From G963701675 sp963701675 (lineage in GTDB: Bacteria; Planctomycetota; Planctomycetia; Gemmatales; Gemmataceae), in contig OY969623.1 of assembly GCA_963701675.1 (NCBI GenBank), positions 3,410,001-3,474,000 on the forward strand: a stretch of 64,000 bases of DNA. The letters are read 5' to 3'. Below the pieces are notes generated by a model, which saw only the letters and a list, made by a program, of their open reading frames with translations, did no database searches and was not told the DNA's origin. Position numbers and translations under genes: made by a program. Shown one piece after another: positions 1 through 9,520 of the stretch; positions within the stretch are counted from its first letter, which is position 1; each line of letters opens with the position of its first letter.

Positions 1-786
1 GGTAGGTGGCGCCGCGAAGTAACTGATACACGGGCTGTGTATGGCAATCGCATGAGTACAGATTACCGAGCGGATCAAATGCCAAGCCAAACGGATTCAC
101 CTGGCCCCACGTGAACTGCTCGACGCGCGAACCATCCGGCTTGAAGCGATAAACATTCCCGGAATTCATCTCGATTTCGGAGCCGTCTCGACCACGAATG
201 CGCGATGTGTTGATGTACCCGTGGCAGGCATACACCCATCCATCGAAACCCCACGTGAACTCCCCTGTCATTCCGTGGGTGTCGCGCGTGCCGAACGTGC
301 CGTAGAGTACCTCGCGCCGGTCGCTGCGATCATCTCGGTCGTCGTCGTGGAAGCGGTAGATGTACGGGATGCTGTAAACAATCGCTCCATCGCGTTCGGG
401 AAGGACCCGATGGGAATGTTCAAGCCGCTGGTGAACGTGGTTACTTCTTGCGCGGGCAATCGGCCGTCTGACCAATCAAGAATTCGTACGGTGTCGCGAT
501 GGGCTTCGCCCGGCTTCGCGGCGAATGGATACTCAATCAATTCCGTGACCCAAAGCCGGCCGCGTGCATCAAAGTTGATATTGATCGGCTTGCGAACGTA
601 GGGTTCGGCGGCAACAAGTTCGACCTCGAATCCAGGCGGAAGTCGAAATCCTTTGCGTTCTTCTTCCGGAGTTCGCGCTTCGCTCGGCGCCACGTCGGCG
701 AAGCGTGGCTCATCCGTTTGCGCGAAACGGATCAAGAGACCGAAGGCGACGGACATCGCGACTGCGGCAATGAATGCGAGACGCAT
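1..786 (-). CDS. PVC-type membrane-bound dehydrogenase domain protein (N-terminal part, frameshifted, runs off the window)
   Basis: The product starts with a signal peptide (MRLAFIAAVAMSVAFGLL) and continues with PPGFEVELVAAEP and a beta-propeller of the type called membrane-bound dehydrogenase domain (TIGR02604) in planctomycetes. These are usually large secreted proteins with HEAT and haem-binding CxxCH modules further on, which lie beyond the left edge here. The frame breaks near base 406. Before it the reading is ...TSGLNIPIG; after a one-base step it continues VLPERDGAIVYSIPYIYR and stays open to base 1 with good family sequence (GFDGWVYACHGYINTSR, NPFGLAFDP). One lost base in a CCC run (406-408) explains this, so I treat it as one gene. 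The electron acceptor and substrate of this family are not established. Confidence 0.8.
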
Positions 787-801
787 GCAACTTCGTCCAG
801 G

Positions 802-3155
802 TTACCAGGTTTCCGCGCAGAGCGCCACATCCAGTTCGGCGATCCGCTCATCGACCACGCGCCGCTCTTCGGGGTGCAAAGCTTCGCCACCAAACCGAAC
901 ACGGTAATAAAGTCCAATCACAAAACGAGAGACGCCGTCAATAAACTGCGCAACCGACGCGCGAGGGAACGTCGTTGCAACCTGGTCGGCGAACTCGCGG
1001 GGTGTCTGTGCCGGGCTAGGGGCGCCGCCGGTATGGCGGGCAATAACATCAAGCCATCGAGTATAGAAAGCATGCTCGCCATTCCAATGTATGGGTGCCG
1101 TCCGACGGTGGGCCCGTCGTTTTCGCCACAGCCACCAGGCACCGAATGTGAATGCAACCAGAACCGCGGCCAAACTCCATCCAGGAAGCCCACCAGGGCC
1201 TACGCTCGATCCGCCCCAACCGCCTAGGCTGCCCATCAATGGTGAGTCTATCACACGATTCCACGCCGACAAAAGCGTGGCGCTTTGCCGTTCGGTGTTG
1301 TACTCAAGCACCATTCCCGACCAGACATCCCGTAGTCGACTTTTGAAATAGGCCCACCACTGCTCCCAGGTTATGCCGGCCGCGTTCAAATCCTCGGCCG
1401 GCGTGGGATCAAGCATTAACCATTGATATTGCGGCTTCCCGTCGGCACCCGTTTGCTCAAGGAGCACCTCCACCCAACTATGTGCGTGACTCTTGCGAAT
1501 GACATAGCGGGCCGCGCCGTCCGGGCTATCATCCGGTAGGTAGTCAACACCGCGATACCCCGTTACCACGCGCGCTGGGATCCCGACGGAGCGTAACATC
1601 AGGGTCAAGCCGGAGGAAAAGTGAGCACAAAATCCCTGTTTGACGTTGCGCAGAAAGTCATCAATTGGATCGGCGGCGAGATCGGATCGCCTTAATTCAA
1701 GCCGATACAGGAACTCGCCCGACAAGACCAAGTAATCACAGAGCGCCTGTGCAACCCGGGCGCGATTCTCCGCGCTCACATACACACCTCCACCCGGAGG
1801 CGAATTCGGCCCAGTCGCCAGATCGGCTGATTGCAGTTGCCCTTTGGAGACCAGCCGTTTTAGGACGTTGCTCGTCCACGTACGGATGTTCTCCACCGGC
1901 TGGCGCGCCAGCACACTGACATAGAGGTCGGTAATCCCAACGACAGGTGTGGCGACGGCTGCATAGTCGGCCGGTAGCACTTGCTGGTAACGAATAGTGC
2001 GTGCTACCCGTTGCCCCGGCGGGAGCAGCAGAATCCTGTCGCGCGTGTGATAGAACGGCACCCAGTTCGGATCGTCGCCTATAACACGAACGGAAGCCTG
2101 CGAATCCGCCGATCGCAACACCGGTTCGGCAATGATGAGTCCGCTTGAATGAAGATCGACGTCGTAGGTGATGGAAACCGCGTTCGGACCGAGTTCCGGA
2201 AGTGTCGCATCTGGTCCGTAAGGAACGTCGAAACCCGGAGAGGTAATAGTCGGTATGCGGCCGGTATGCCGGGGTTGCCACCGGCCTTGCTCGTAATAAT
2301 GAAGCGTTGAGCCCCGCCAACGTTGTGCCGGATCGAGGTCGGTTTTCGGCTGTCCAGCGGCGTCCCTAATCCGCAACTCCAATGCCACCTCATCACTCAA
2401 GTTCACTTTGCCGATGTGCGTAAGATCAATATGGGCGCGAAGCCGGTTTCCACCTGTGTAGCGGTCGCGGCCGGATTCAGGAGATTCCAGCGTTCGTTGG
2501 AATGTCGTGGGGTCACCAGGAATAGTAGAAACGTCAATGCGACGATGATGACCAGACGTTTGGCCGTGAACCACGTTCCCCAGATACGCAAAGGCCGAGT
2601 AACCGAAGACACCGACGTAGTCGGCGCCAGGCTGCTTTCATCGCGCAAAGCCTCTCGGTACAGGCTGAAAAGAACCAACGACCAGAGCGCGCTGGCGGCA
2701 TAAGCGAGGAGCCAAATACTGAACTCCGGGTCGCCGCCGAGGATGCACGCCAAAGCCATTTCCATCAGGCCGATGATGTGTAAGCCCCAGTAATCACTAA
2801 CCTGTTTCGGCCGAAATAACTTGGCCAACATTACCAGGATGAGGATGGGGCCGCCGAAAGGCAGAAACGCCGCGGGATACGGCGCATTCTCGATGAGCTG
2901 GTTAGTCGGCGCCGCCAGGCTACGTGCCACCCACAACGCCGCCCCCACAGCAATGATTACGCCAAACACGTTCGATGCAAAGGGTGACAGGACCCATCGG
3001 CCTTCAACCACAAACGCGATGACGAGCAGCACCAGCGCCGGGATCAGAAAGAAATTGATCTCCGGAATGAAATAGCGCTCGGCGGAACATAGTCCGACGG
3101 AGGCGACCGCCAACGTCAGATAGACACTGAAACGAAAGAGTTTTTCAAATCGCAT
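802..3155 (-). CDS. TgpA-like membrane transglutaminase (DUF3488/transglutaminase), one frameshift
   Basis: About 783 residues after correction. The first 220 residues carry about seven membrane segments, as in the DUF3488 half of TgpA. The rest holds a transglutaminase-like core with the catalytic triad in GFCAHFSSG (Cys), SHAHSWVEV (His) and MLDPTP (Asp). A late membrane segment (about GWSLAAVLVAFTFGAWW) is followed by a short C-terminal cytosolic tail. The two halves are in different frames. The first reads TQVETGFAP and the second HIDLTHIGKVNLSDEVAL; one missing base near 2437 joins them. The start at 3155 (MRFEKLFRF) overlaps the end of the DUF58 gene by 11 bp, as expected in a translationally coupled operon. 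The likely role is protein cross-linking or cleavage at the envelope together with the MoxR/DUF58 pair; the substrate is unknown. Confidence 0.85.
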
Positions 3156-4293
3156 TACGAACGGGCCTTTCGTAAAACGCGTAATCCTCGAGTGATGCCG
3201 GGTTGACAACCGCAACTGGACGCCGCAGTCGCGCCGCGAGCAACTCCGCAACGCTCCCGTCCCGTGCCGTAATCAGCAGCAAGGGTCCGGAAGGAATGGC
3301 CGCCGTGGCCAGGATATCTACGAAGGCCGTGTCGTTCACCTCTTGGCATGCTTCGGTCAAAGCCAGACCTTCAAGTAACCGGATTGCATGCTCCTTGCCG
3401 CTAACGCCAGACACCACCTTCGGCGAAGGTTCGGCAACCACCAGCACCACCTGCTCGCCTTGATGCCGGCACCATTCCCAGCAAACGCTCGCGGCAAGAG
3501 AAATGGCGTCTTCCAGCGCCGATGCCGCCGACGGATCCAGGACAACAATAATCCGTTCACTTGGTGTCTCTTCGAACTCTCGCACCATCAGTTCGGCACG
3601 ACGCGCCGTCGTTCGCCAGTGAATCCAACGTGGGCTGTCGCCGTCTCGAAACGACCGCACACCGTGCACCTCGCTCTGCGCCGCCGGCAAGCGCACGGGC
3701 CGGTGGCGAGATCGTCCAAGAATTGCCGCCGTGTGCTTCAAAAAGACCCGTAATCGCCCGGCATGAATCTGTCCCACAGCGGGAAGCACCAGGATCGATT
3801 CGCGCGCCTCGGGCTGGATGACGCCTTCAGCAAGACCGAACGGAAAGCCGGTCGACACGCGCACGGGTTCCCATTCGTACCATCCACGTCGAGGAAGCGT
3901 CACGGAATACCTGAATCGTATCGATTCACCGCCACGAACACTGGGAACAAATCGCGACCAACGATGCGACTCCCCGCGAGCTTCAAGCCGAACGCCGAGA
4001 ACCGTTCTTCGACCCGTCTGACAGATTTCCACGTCCGCCGTCGCCGGTTTGGCTGCAAACACGGGGCGCGAAAGCCATTGTCGCGCGCGCAGCCGCCGAA
4101 GCCTTAACCGTACCTCGAGTGCGTTGACGCACCAGGTGACGGCCATAGCACACGCCAACAGCGTAATGAGGTTGATTGCTTTGAACACGCCTGTCGCGAG
4201 GAAAACTGCGAACGTCAGCAGCCAGAGCCGGCCCTCAATCGGCACCCGTAACCTAACGCGGGTGCGCTCCGAAAGTGGCGTGGCTTCAGTCAT
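3145..4293 (-). CDS. DUF58 domain protein, membrane-anchored
   Basis: 382 residues. Two close membrane segments lie near residues 25-60 (LWLLTFAVFLATGVF and INLITLLACAMAVTW), followed by a cytosolic region with the DUF58 signature VRSFRDGDSPRWIHWRTTAR and REFEE. The C-terminal part has a von Willebrand A-like start (RIIVVLDPSA). DUF58 proteins are regularly encoded between a MoxR ATPase and a transglutaminase, as here: moxR ends 12 bp upstream and the transglutaminase start overlaps the end of this gene. The family is thought to be a partner of the MoxR chaperone-like ATPase in envelope maturation, but no enzyme activity is established. Confidence 0.9.
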   Translation of the reverse strand: MTEATPLSERTRVRLRVPIEGRLWLLTFAVFLATGVFKAINLITLLACAMAVTWCVNALEVRLRLRRLRARQWLSRPVFAAKPATADVEICQTGRRTVLGVRLEARGESHRWSRFVPSVRGGESIRFRYSVTLPRRGWYEWEPVRVSTGFPFGLAEGVIQPEARESILVLPAVGQIHAGRLRVFLKHTAAILGRSRHRPVRLPAAQSEVHGVRSFRDGDSPRWIHWRTTARRAELMVREFEETPSERIIVVLDPSAASALEDAISLAASVCWEWCRHQGEQVVLVVAEPSPKVVSGVSGKEHAIRLLEGLALTEACQEVNDTAFVDILATAAIPSGPLLLITARDGSVAELLAARLRRPVAVVNPASLEDYAFYERPVRNAI

Positions 4294-4305
4294 GCCGGCA
4301 CGGGA

Positions 4306-5316
4306 TCAAGCGGGAACAGGAATTCGGCCGAGAATGTCGTCAACGATCTTGTCCGCGGTGTCGCCGCGTTCATGTTGCCGATAAGCCTTCGTCAACAAGC
4401 GGTGGGCAAGCACAGGCGTGGCCACCTTCTTGATATCATCCGGCACCGCATAGTTGCGTCCGTCAAGCACGGCGTGAGCCTGAGCAGCGCGATAGAGAAA
4501 AATCGCCGCGCGTGTGCTGGCGCCCAAATACACATCCGCGCTTTCCCGAGTTGCATGCACCAGGTCGAGGATGTAGTCGTTCAGTGCATCGTCGACTCGA
4601 ACACGGCGGACTTGCTGCTGGACCGCCAAGACATCGTGGCCGGTCATCACCGGTCGAAGGTGATCCACGGGCTCGCCGTCTCGGTGTCGGATGAGCACCT
4701 GCTTTTCGGCGCCGCGGTCGGCGTAGCCGAGCCGGAGGCGCATGAGAAATCGGTCCAGTTGGCTCTCGGGCAGTGGGTACGTGCCTTCGAATTCAAACGG
4801 GTTCTGGGTTGCGAGCACAATGAACGGCGGCCCGAGCGGCCACACTCGGCCGTCGAGGGACACTTGCCGATCACTCATCGCTTCCAAAAGCGCGCTCTGG
4901 GTACGCGGCGTGGCGCGATTGATCTCATCGGCAAGTACGACCTGCGCAAACAGCGGCCCGGGTTTGAATACGAATTCACCACTCGGCTGATGAAAAACAT
5001 TGGTGCCGATGACGTCGCTCGGCAACAAATCGGACGTGAACTGAATTCGATGAAACGTGCATCCCAAACTATTGGCCAACGCCTTGGCCAGCAGCGTTTT
5101 CCCTATCCCGGGCACGTCTTCGATGAGCACGTGCCCTTCGGCAAAAAGACCGACGAGAACCAGATGAATCGCATCGGGCTTTCCAAGAAGGACGGTGGCG
5201 ATATTGGTGCGAAGCCGATCGATAAGCTCTAATGAATTCGTCAACACGCCATCCATCGACGGTACGACGCGATCTGCTGCTTTCGCTACCGGCTCCGCCG
5301 CAATGCCCTGACCCAC
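4306..5316 (-). CDS. MoxR family AAA+ ATPase
   Basis: 336 residues, typical length for the family. Visible motifs are Walker A (EDVPGIGKTLLAKALA), Walker B (VVLADEINRATPRTQSALLEAM), sensor 1 (FIVLATQNPFEFEGTYPLPE) and the helical lid with SQLDRFLMR. MoxR ATPases act as chaperone-like motors that help assemble metal or cofactor sites or activate membrane partners. This is the first gene of a three-gene unit (MoxR, DUF58, transglutaminase), all minus strand with 12-bp spacing and then overlap. A promoter should lie in the 111-bp gap 5317-5427, but I cannot pick a clear one. Confidence 0.93.
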   Translation of the reverse strand: MGQGIAAEPVAKAADRVVPSMDGVLTNSLELIDRLRTNIATVLLGKPDAIHLVLVGLFAEGHVLIEDVPGIGKTLLAKALANSLGCTFHRIQFTSDLLPSDVIGTNVFHQPSGEFVFKPGPLFAQVVLADEINRATPRTQSALLEAMSDRQVSLDGRVWPLGPPFIVLATQNPFEFEGTYPLPESQLDRFLMRLRLGYADRGAEKQVLIRHRDGEPVDHLRPVMTGHDVLAVQQQVRRVRVDDALNDYILDLVHATRESADVYLGASTRAAIFLYRAAQAHAVLDGRNYAVPDDIKKVATPVLAHRLLTKAYRQHERGDTADKIVDDILGRIPVPA

Positions 5317-5427
5317 CTGTACCTCCTTTGTCGGCTGTGCCCTTTTTGATGCGAACTAGAATTATAAACGGTTGAGCAACCATGTGCCAGCAAATCGGCG
5401 ATGGGATGCGACTGCAAGCAAGCGAGA

Positions 5428-8400
5428 TCAGTCCCTTGCTGCGTTCCAAATGCGTATGATCTGTTCCTGCCCAGCGGCGGCAAGTTGAATGCCGTCGGGA
5501 CTGAAGGCCACAGTGTTGACGGCCATGGTGTGCGGCAGTGTCAAGATCGGCTGCGTAGCCGTCGGGTCCCAAATGCGTACCGTGCAGTCGTGTGATGCAG
5601 AGGCGAGTCGACTTCCGTCTGGAATGAAGGCCACGTCGACCACCCGGCCGGTGTGCCCGGAGAAAGTCCGAATTTCTTGCCCCGATTCCGCGTCCCATAG
5701 CTTGAGCGTTGTGTCGTACGATGCGGTTGCCAACCATCGGCCGTCGGGACTGTAGACGACGCTGGTGACTCGATCGGAGTGCCCGGTCGCATCAAATAGG
5801 AACCTCCCGGTGCCAGCATCCCAAACTTTGACGGTCTTGTCATACGATGCTGTTACCAATCGCTTGCCATCCGGGCCAAAGATCACATCTGAGATCAAGT
5901 TCTCGTGGGCATGGAAGCTGAGCATTTCCTTGCCTGAGCTTACATTCCATAACTTGACTACTCCGTCACGTGCGGCGCTGGCGAGCTTGACGCCGTCCGG
6001 ACTGAAGCCTACGCCGAATACCTCGTCGCTATGACCAGTAAGCGTGTGTTCGACAACGCCAGTCGCCACGTCACAAATCTTGATTGTTCGGTCAAGAGAA
6101 GCGCTGGCAATGCGCCTGCCGTCTCGGCTGAATACCGCGGTGTGAACCACGTTTTCATGCTGCGAAACAACTCGAGACTGCCCCGAATTCAAATCCCACA
6201 GCTTGGCCGTGTTGTCCTTGGACGAACTCACGATCATGCGCTGGGCCGGATGGAAGTCGAGGCGCCGAATGGCGCCTTTGTGACGGCCTAGTGCATAGAC
6301 GCCTTGCCCAGCACGGGCGTCCCACGAGCGAACCGTGAGATCTTCCGAAGCGCTGAGTAAGCGTTCGCCGTTTGATACGAACCCGAGACCGACAACGGTG
6401 CCTTTGTGCCCCTTGAACGTAAAGACTTCCTGCGAGGTCCGGGTGTCCCAAACCTTCACGCTTCGGTCTTCGGAACCGCTGGCCAGGCGGGTTCCGTCCG
6501 GACTGAACGCGAGGCTGGTAACGGCACGTTGGTAGTCGGCGAGCGTTTCAGTTTGCTCACCTGCCTTAACGTCCCAAAACCGCACGGTTCGATCCATTGA
6601 AGCGCTTGCCACGTAAGGTGCCCGAGGATTGAATGCTACCGCCAAGATGGCTTTTTGGTGTCCGCTCAACGCATGAACAACAGCGCCGGTGGCGACGTTC
6701 CAAATCCGCACGGTTTGGTCATATGACCCCGTAGCGACGTGAGCGCCGTCCGGGCTATACGCCACACTCGTGACCGTGTCTAGGTGGCCCGTCATCTCCT
6801 TGACAAGCTTCCCAGAAATTGGATCCCACAGCTTGACCCGCCGGTCGTAGGACGCGCTAGCGATTTCGGCGTTGTCGGGACGGTATGCAACACTCGTCAC
6901 GGCGTTGGAATGCCCCCTGAGCCGATGGAGCTGTGTTCCCGTTTGCACGTCCCAGATGCTCACGCCGCCGTCTCGATAACCAGTGACGAGCCGCTTTTGG
7001 TCGGGACTGAATGCAATCGCGGAAACGGCATCTTTGTGCAGCGGGAGAGTTAGCTCGGTCTTACCCGAATCGAAGTGCCAGAGGGACACTTTTCCATCGC
7101 TGGAGCCTGTGGCCACGAGTTGGCCATCCAGCCTAACCGCCATGGCGGTAATCGGCGCAGAGCCCTGCCAAACTACGCGACGGCCGGCTCGGCAAAGGTG
7201 CTTTAAGTGATACCATTCCCAATTTCGTTCATTCGTGGGACAGGCATCAAGGTGATTCTCGGCCAGTTCCAGATTGTCGGTGTTCCATTCTTCGGTGGCT
7301 CGTGCAATCAATTGGGCGTAGGAAGGCGGCGCAGGTTTTTTGAGGAGACTGAGTACGAGCGCGATCGACGCCAACACGACGACGACACTGAGGGCAACGG
7401 CCACGCCGCCTCGGTGACGCCGGACCCACTTCAAACCTCGCATCAGCGACGAACTGGGACGAGCAATAATTGGCTGATGATTCAAGAATCGATAAAGATC
7501 GTCTGCCAATGCTTCCGCCGAGTCATATCGGCGGCGCGGTTCCTTTTCGAGACACTTCAAGCAAATCGTTTCCAGGTCACGTGGAAGTCCCGGCCGCAGC
7601 TTGGACGGCGGAGTTGGGTCTTCAGAAATCACTTTGAAGATCACGTCGATGGGAGTCGCCGCACTGAACGGCGGCTGACCGGTCAGCAGTTCGTACAGGA
7701 CCGCACCCAGCGCATAGACGTCGGCCGTGGCTTTGACTTCGGGCCCAAGCTTTCCTGAAGCCTGCTCAGGCGGCATATAGCTCGGCGTGCCGACGATCGC
7801 GCTGGATGAGGTTATGGTTCCGGGAGTATCGAGCCGCTTTGCGAGACCAAAGTCCGCAATCTTGTATACAGCGCTCGCGGGCCACTCGTCTCCGATTCCC
7901 GACGTGTTCGCTGCTTTCGCAAGGCCGGCCAACAGGATGTTGCCAGGCTTGAAATCCCGATGAACGATCCCGCACCTATGTGCATGGTCCAAAGCCCGTG
8001 CCAGGGTTTCGATCAATTCGGCCGCCATGCGAGGGACCATCGGCATACCTTGGGCAAACGCGCCCAGAGTGCCGCCGTCTAGATACTCCATGGCGAAAAA
8101 AGGCACGCCGTTGTGTTCGCCGACTTCGTAAATCGGGACGATATGAGGGTGTGAAAGCCTGGCTTGTTTGCGCGCCTCGTCGAGAAAGCGTTTCCGCTCC
8201 TGCACATCGGCATGATCGCCCGAACGTATCATTTTGAGGGCAACAACTCGATCCAGTGCCGCATGCCGGGCTTTGTAGACCACTCCCATAGCGCCTCGGC
8301 CCAGTTCGCCGAGGATTTCGTACCCGGGCACCGTCGGCCATTTTTCCGCTGGCGGAGTGTCTGGTTGGGACAGCGTCAGCGTCGATTGGAGGTGGACGCC

Positions 8401-8478
8401 TCCGACAGAAGGATCGGCTGGCTTGGCGCGATCGGCCGACGGCAGATTGCGGCCGCTATCCGCTGATTGGCGCGCCAT
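5428..8478 (-). CDS. Membrane Ser/Thr protein kinase with 14 C-terminal WD40 repeats
   Basis: 1016 residues. The kinase domain runs from about residue 53 to 315: glycine loop GRGAMGVVYKA, Lys82 in VALKMI, HRDFKPGN (catalytic Asp175), DFGLAK (209-213), and MPPEQ in place of the usual APE. About 20 extra residues sit between ILL and KIADFG. One membrane segment follows near 350-372. Then come 14 WD40 repeats ending in W-D/N-x (one ends in CDV), enough for two seven-bladed propellers on the far side of the membrane. I chose the ATG at 8478, which overlaps the sigma-factor stop by 23 bp, over an upstream in-frame start that would lie inside that gene. The coupling suggests the kinase controls the sigma factor next to it; the ligand of the propellers is unknown. 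Confidence 0.92.
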   Translation of the reverse strand: MARQSADSGRNLPSADRAKPADPSVGGVHLQSTLTLSQPDTPPAEKWPTVPGYEILGELGRGAMGVVYKARHAALDRVVALKMIRSGDHADVQERKRFLDEARKQARLSHPHIVPIYEVGEHNGVPFFAMEYLDGGTLGAFAQGMPMVPRMAAELIETLARALDHAHRCGIVHRDFKPGNILLAGLAKAANTSGIGDEWPASAVYKIADFGLAKRLDTPGTITSSSAIVGTPSYMPPEQASGKLGPEVKATADVYALGAVLYELLTGQPPFSAATPIDVIFKVISEDPTPPSKLRPGLPRDLETICLKCLEKEPRRRYDSAEALADDLYRFLNHQPIIARPSSSLMRGLKWVRRHRGGVAVALSVVVVLASIALVLSLLKKPAPPSYAQLIARATEEWNTDNLELAENHLDACPTNERNWEWYHLKHLCRAGRRVVWQGSAPITAMAVRLDGQLVATGSSDGKVSLWHFDSGKTELTLPLHKDAVSAIAFSPDQKRLVTGYRDGGVSIWDVQTGTQLHRLRGHSNAVTSVAYRPDNAEIASASYDRRVKLWDPISGKLVKEMTGHLDTVTSVAYSPDGAHVATGSYDQTVRIWNVATGAVVHALSGHQKAILAVAFNPRAPYVASASMDRTVRFWDVKAGEQTETLADYQRAVTSLAFSPDGTRLASGSEDRSVKVWDTRTSQEVFTFKGHKGTVVGLGFVSNGERLLSASEDLTVRSWDARAGQGVYALGRHKGAIRRLDFHPAQRMIVSSSKDNTAKLWDLNSGQSRVVSQHENVVHTAVFSRDGRRIASASLDRTIKICDVATGVVEHTLTGHSDEVFGVGFSPDGVKLASAARDGVVKLWNVSSGKEMLSFHAHENLISDVIFGPDGKRLVTASYDKTVKVWDAGTGRFLFDATGHSDRVTSVVYSPDGRWLATASYDTTLKLWDAESGQEIRTFSGHTGRVVDVAFIPDGSRLASASHDCTVRIWDPTATQPILTLPHTMAVNTVAFSPDGIQLAAAGQEQIIRIWNAARD

Positions 8479-9250
8479 GCCCGGGGCCTCCCTCTGTCTG
8501 TCGCAGATGCTTCCGAGTCGCAGCCGTGTAGGCGTCGGACAGGCAGTCTTCAACGTAAGCGAGTAACCCGGCAGATCGAAGCTCGTCCTCGACTCGTTCT
8601 TGGGTTGGATCAGCAATCGTGAGCATGACCTCTTGGATAAGCAATTCGGCGAACTTTGCCTGGGCACGCTCCTTCTGTTTTCGCGCGTTGGCAGCGGTAA
8701 ATGGTCTCGCTGACCTGACGCTGAGTTCCTGCGCCAATTCGTCTGAGCTCAAACCAGGTCGTTCGTCCAGGATGCGAACGACGAAGTAGAAAACGTTATC
8801 CGGTGTTTGCTCCTGATGTGTCCGGAGCTTTGCGACTACACTCTCCACCAGCGCCTCGCGCCACACATCCAGCCAAATGGCATCCGAACGGGCTGTAGCG
8901 GGGCCGTGCGGGCATTGAACTTGGGACAGATCATCGTACGCGATTTCGGTTACTCGCCGACGCCGCTCGCGCTGAAAATCTCGGGCTGCGTTTCGGACGG
9001 CCACCTTCAGGTAGTCACGAAATCGGCCGTCGGCCGGATTCCACTGTTCGAGGTGCCCCTTGAGAATCTTGGCATGAATGCGAAGAGCAACCTCGTTTAC
9101 GTCTTCCTCGCATTCCAAGAGCGCCAGTAAGTACGAACGTATGGCTTTTCCATACCGGATGACGACGTGACCCGGTGAAAGACCACGAATAGTGGAAATT
9201 CGCGCGAACTGCGATTCGGGCCCGGCCACAACGGGTTGCAATACACTCAT
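8456..9250 (-). CDS. Sigma-70 family (ECF-like) RNA polymerase sigma factor paired with a kinase
   Basis: 264 residues. Region 2-like sequence includes LLECEEDVNEVALRIHAKI and FRDYLKVAVRNAARDFQRERRRR. The helix-turn-helix expected for region 4 is within LSSDELAQELSVRS and the following basic stretch. It is longer than most ECF sigmas (about 190 residues), with a C-terminal tail of some 50 residues after the helix-turn-helix. No anti-sigma factor is adjacent. Instead the start of the WD40 kinase gene overlaps its end, so control by phosphorylation is the natural hypothesis. Confidence 0.75.
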   Translation of the reverse strand: MSVLQPVVAGPESQFARISTIRGLSPGHVVIRYGKAIRSYLLALLECEEDVNEVALRIHAKILKGHLEQWNPADGRFRDYLKVAVRNAARDFQRERRRRVTEIAYDDLSQVQCPHGPATARSDAIWLDVWREALVESVVAKLRTHQEQTPDNVFYFVVRILDERPGLSSDELAQELSVRSARPFTAANARKQKERAQAKFAELLIQEVMLTIADPTQERVEDELRSAGLLAYVEDCLSDAYTAATRKHLRQTEGGPGHGAPISG

Positions 9251-9321
9251 GTCAGCTCAAGATTCAAAAATAATCGCCGGGGCATGTCACAAAACGACGC
9301 GGGCCGTCGTTCTGTTAAGTA

Positions 9322-9354
9322 AGCCGTGACTCGCGCCTATTCAGCGTCACGGCT
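9322..9354. repeat. Inverted repeat between the M28 peptidase and sigma-factor genes
   Basis: A perfect 9-bp inverted repeat (AGCCGTGAC / GTCACGGCT) with a 15-base loop lies in the 270-bp gap between the stop of the M28 peptidase gene and the start of the sigma gene. A second, 7-bp hairpin is at 9293-9311. Either could be a weak terminator for the peptidase transcript, as neither has a good T run, or an operator for the sigma/kinase operon. Confidence 0.4.
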
Positions 9355-9520
9355 GTCGCCATTATCCGCGATATGTGCCGAATTGCAAGCCGCGAGAGCA
9401 ACTCGCGAAAGTGCACTGCAAAACGGGCGTCGTCCGGACTGCCGCACCGGTGTGACGGGGGAAAATCGCCCAACCCCCGTCCGCCGGTTGCGTGCGTTCT
9501 GCTTGCAGCTTATCTCCTCA

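Noticed and set aside
802..3155. Calling the transglutaminase gene (and the other split genes) pseudogenes
   Set aside because: All catalytic or family motifs are intact on both sides of the break and nearly all breaks need only one base, so a sequence error is more likely.
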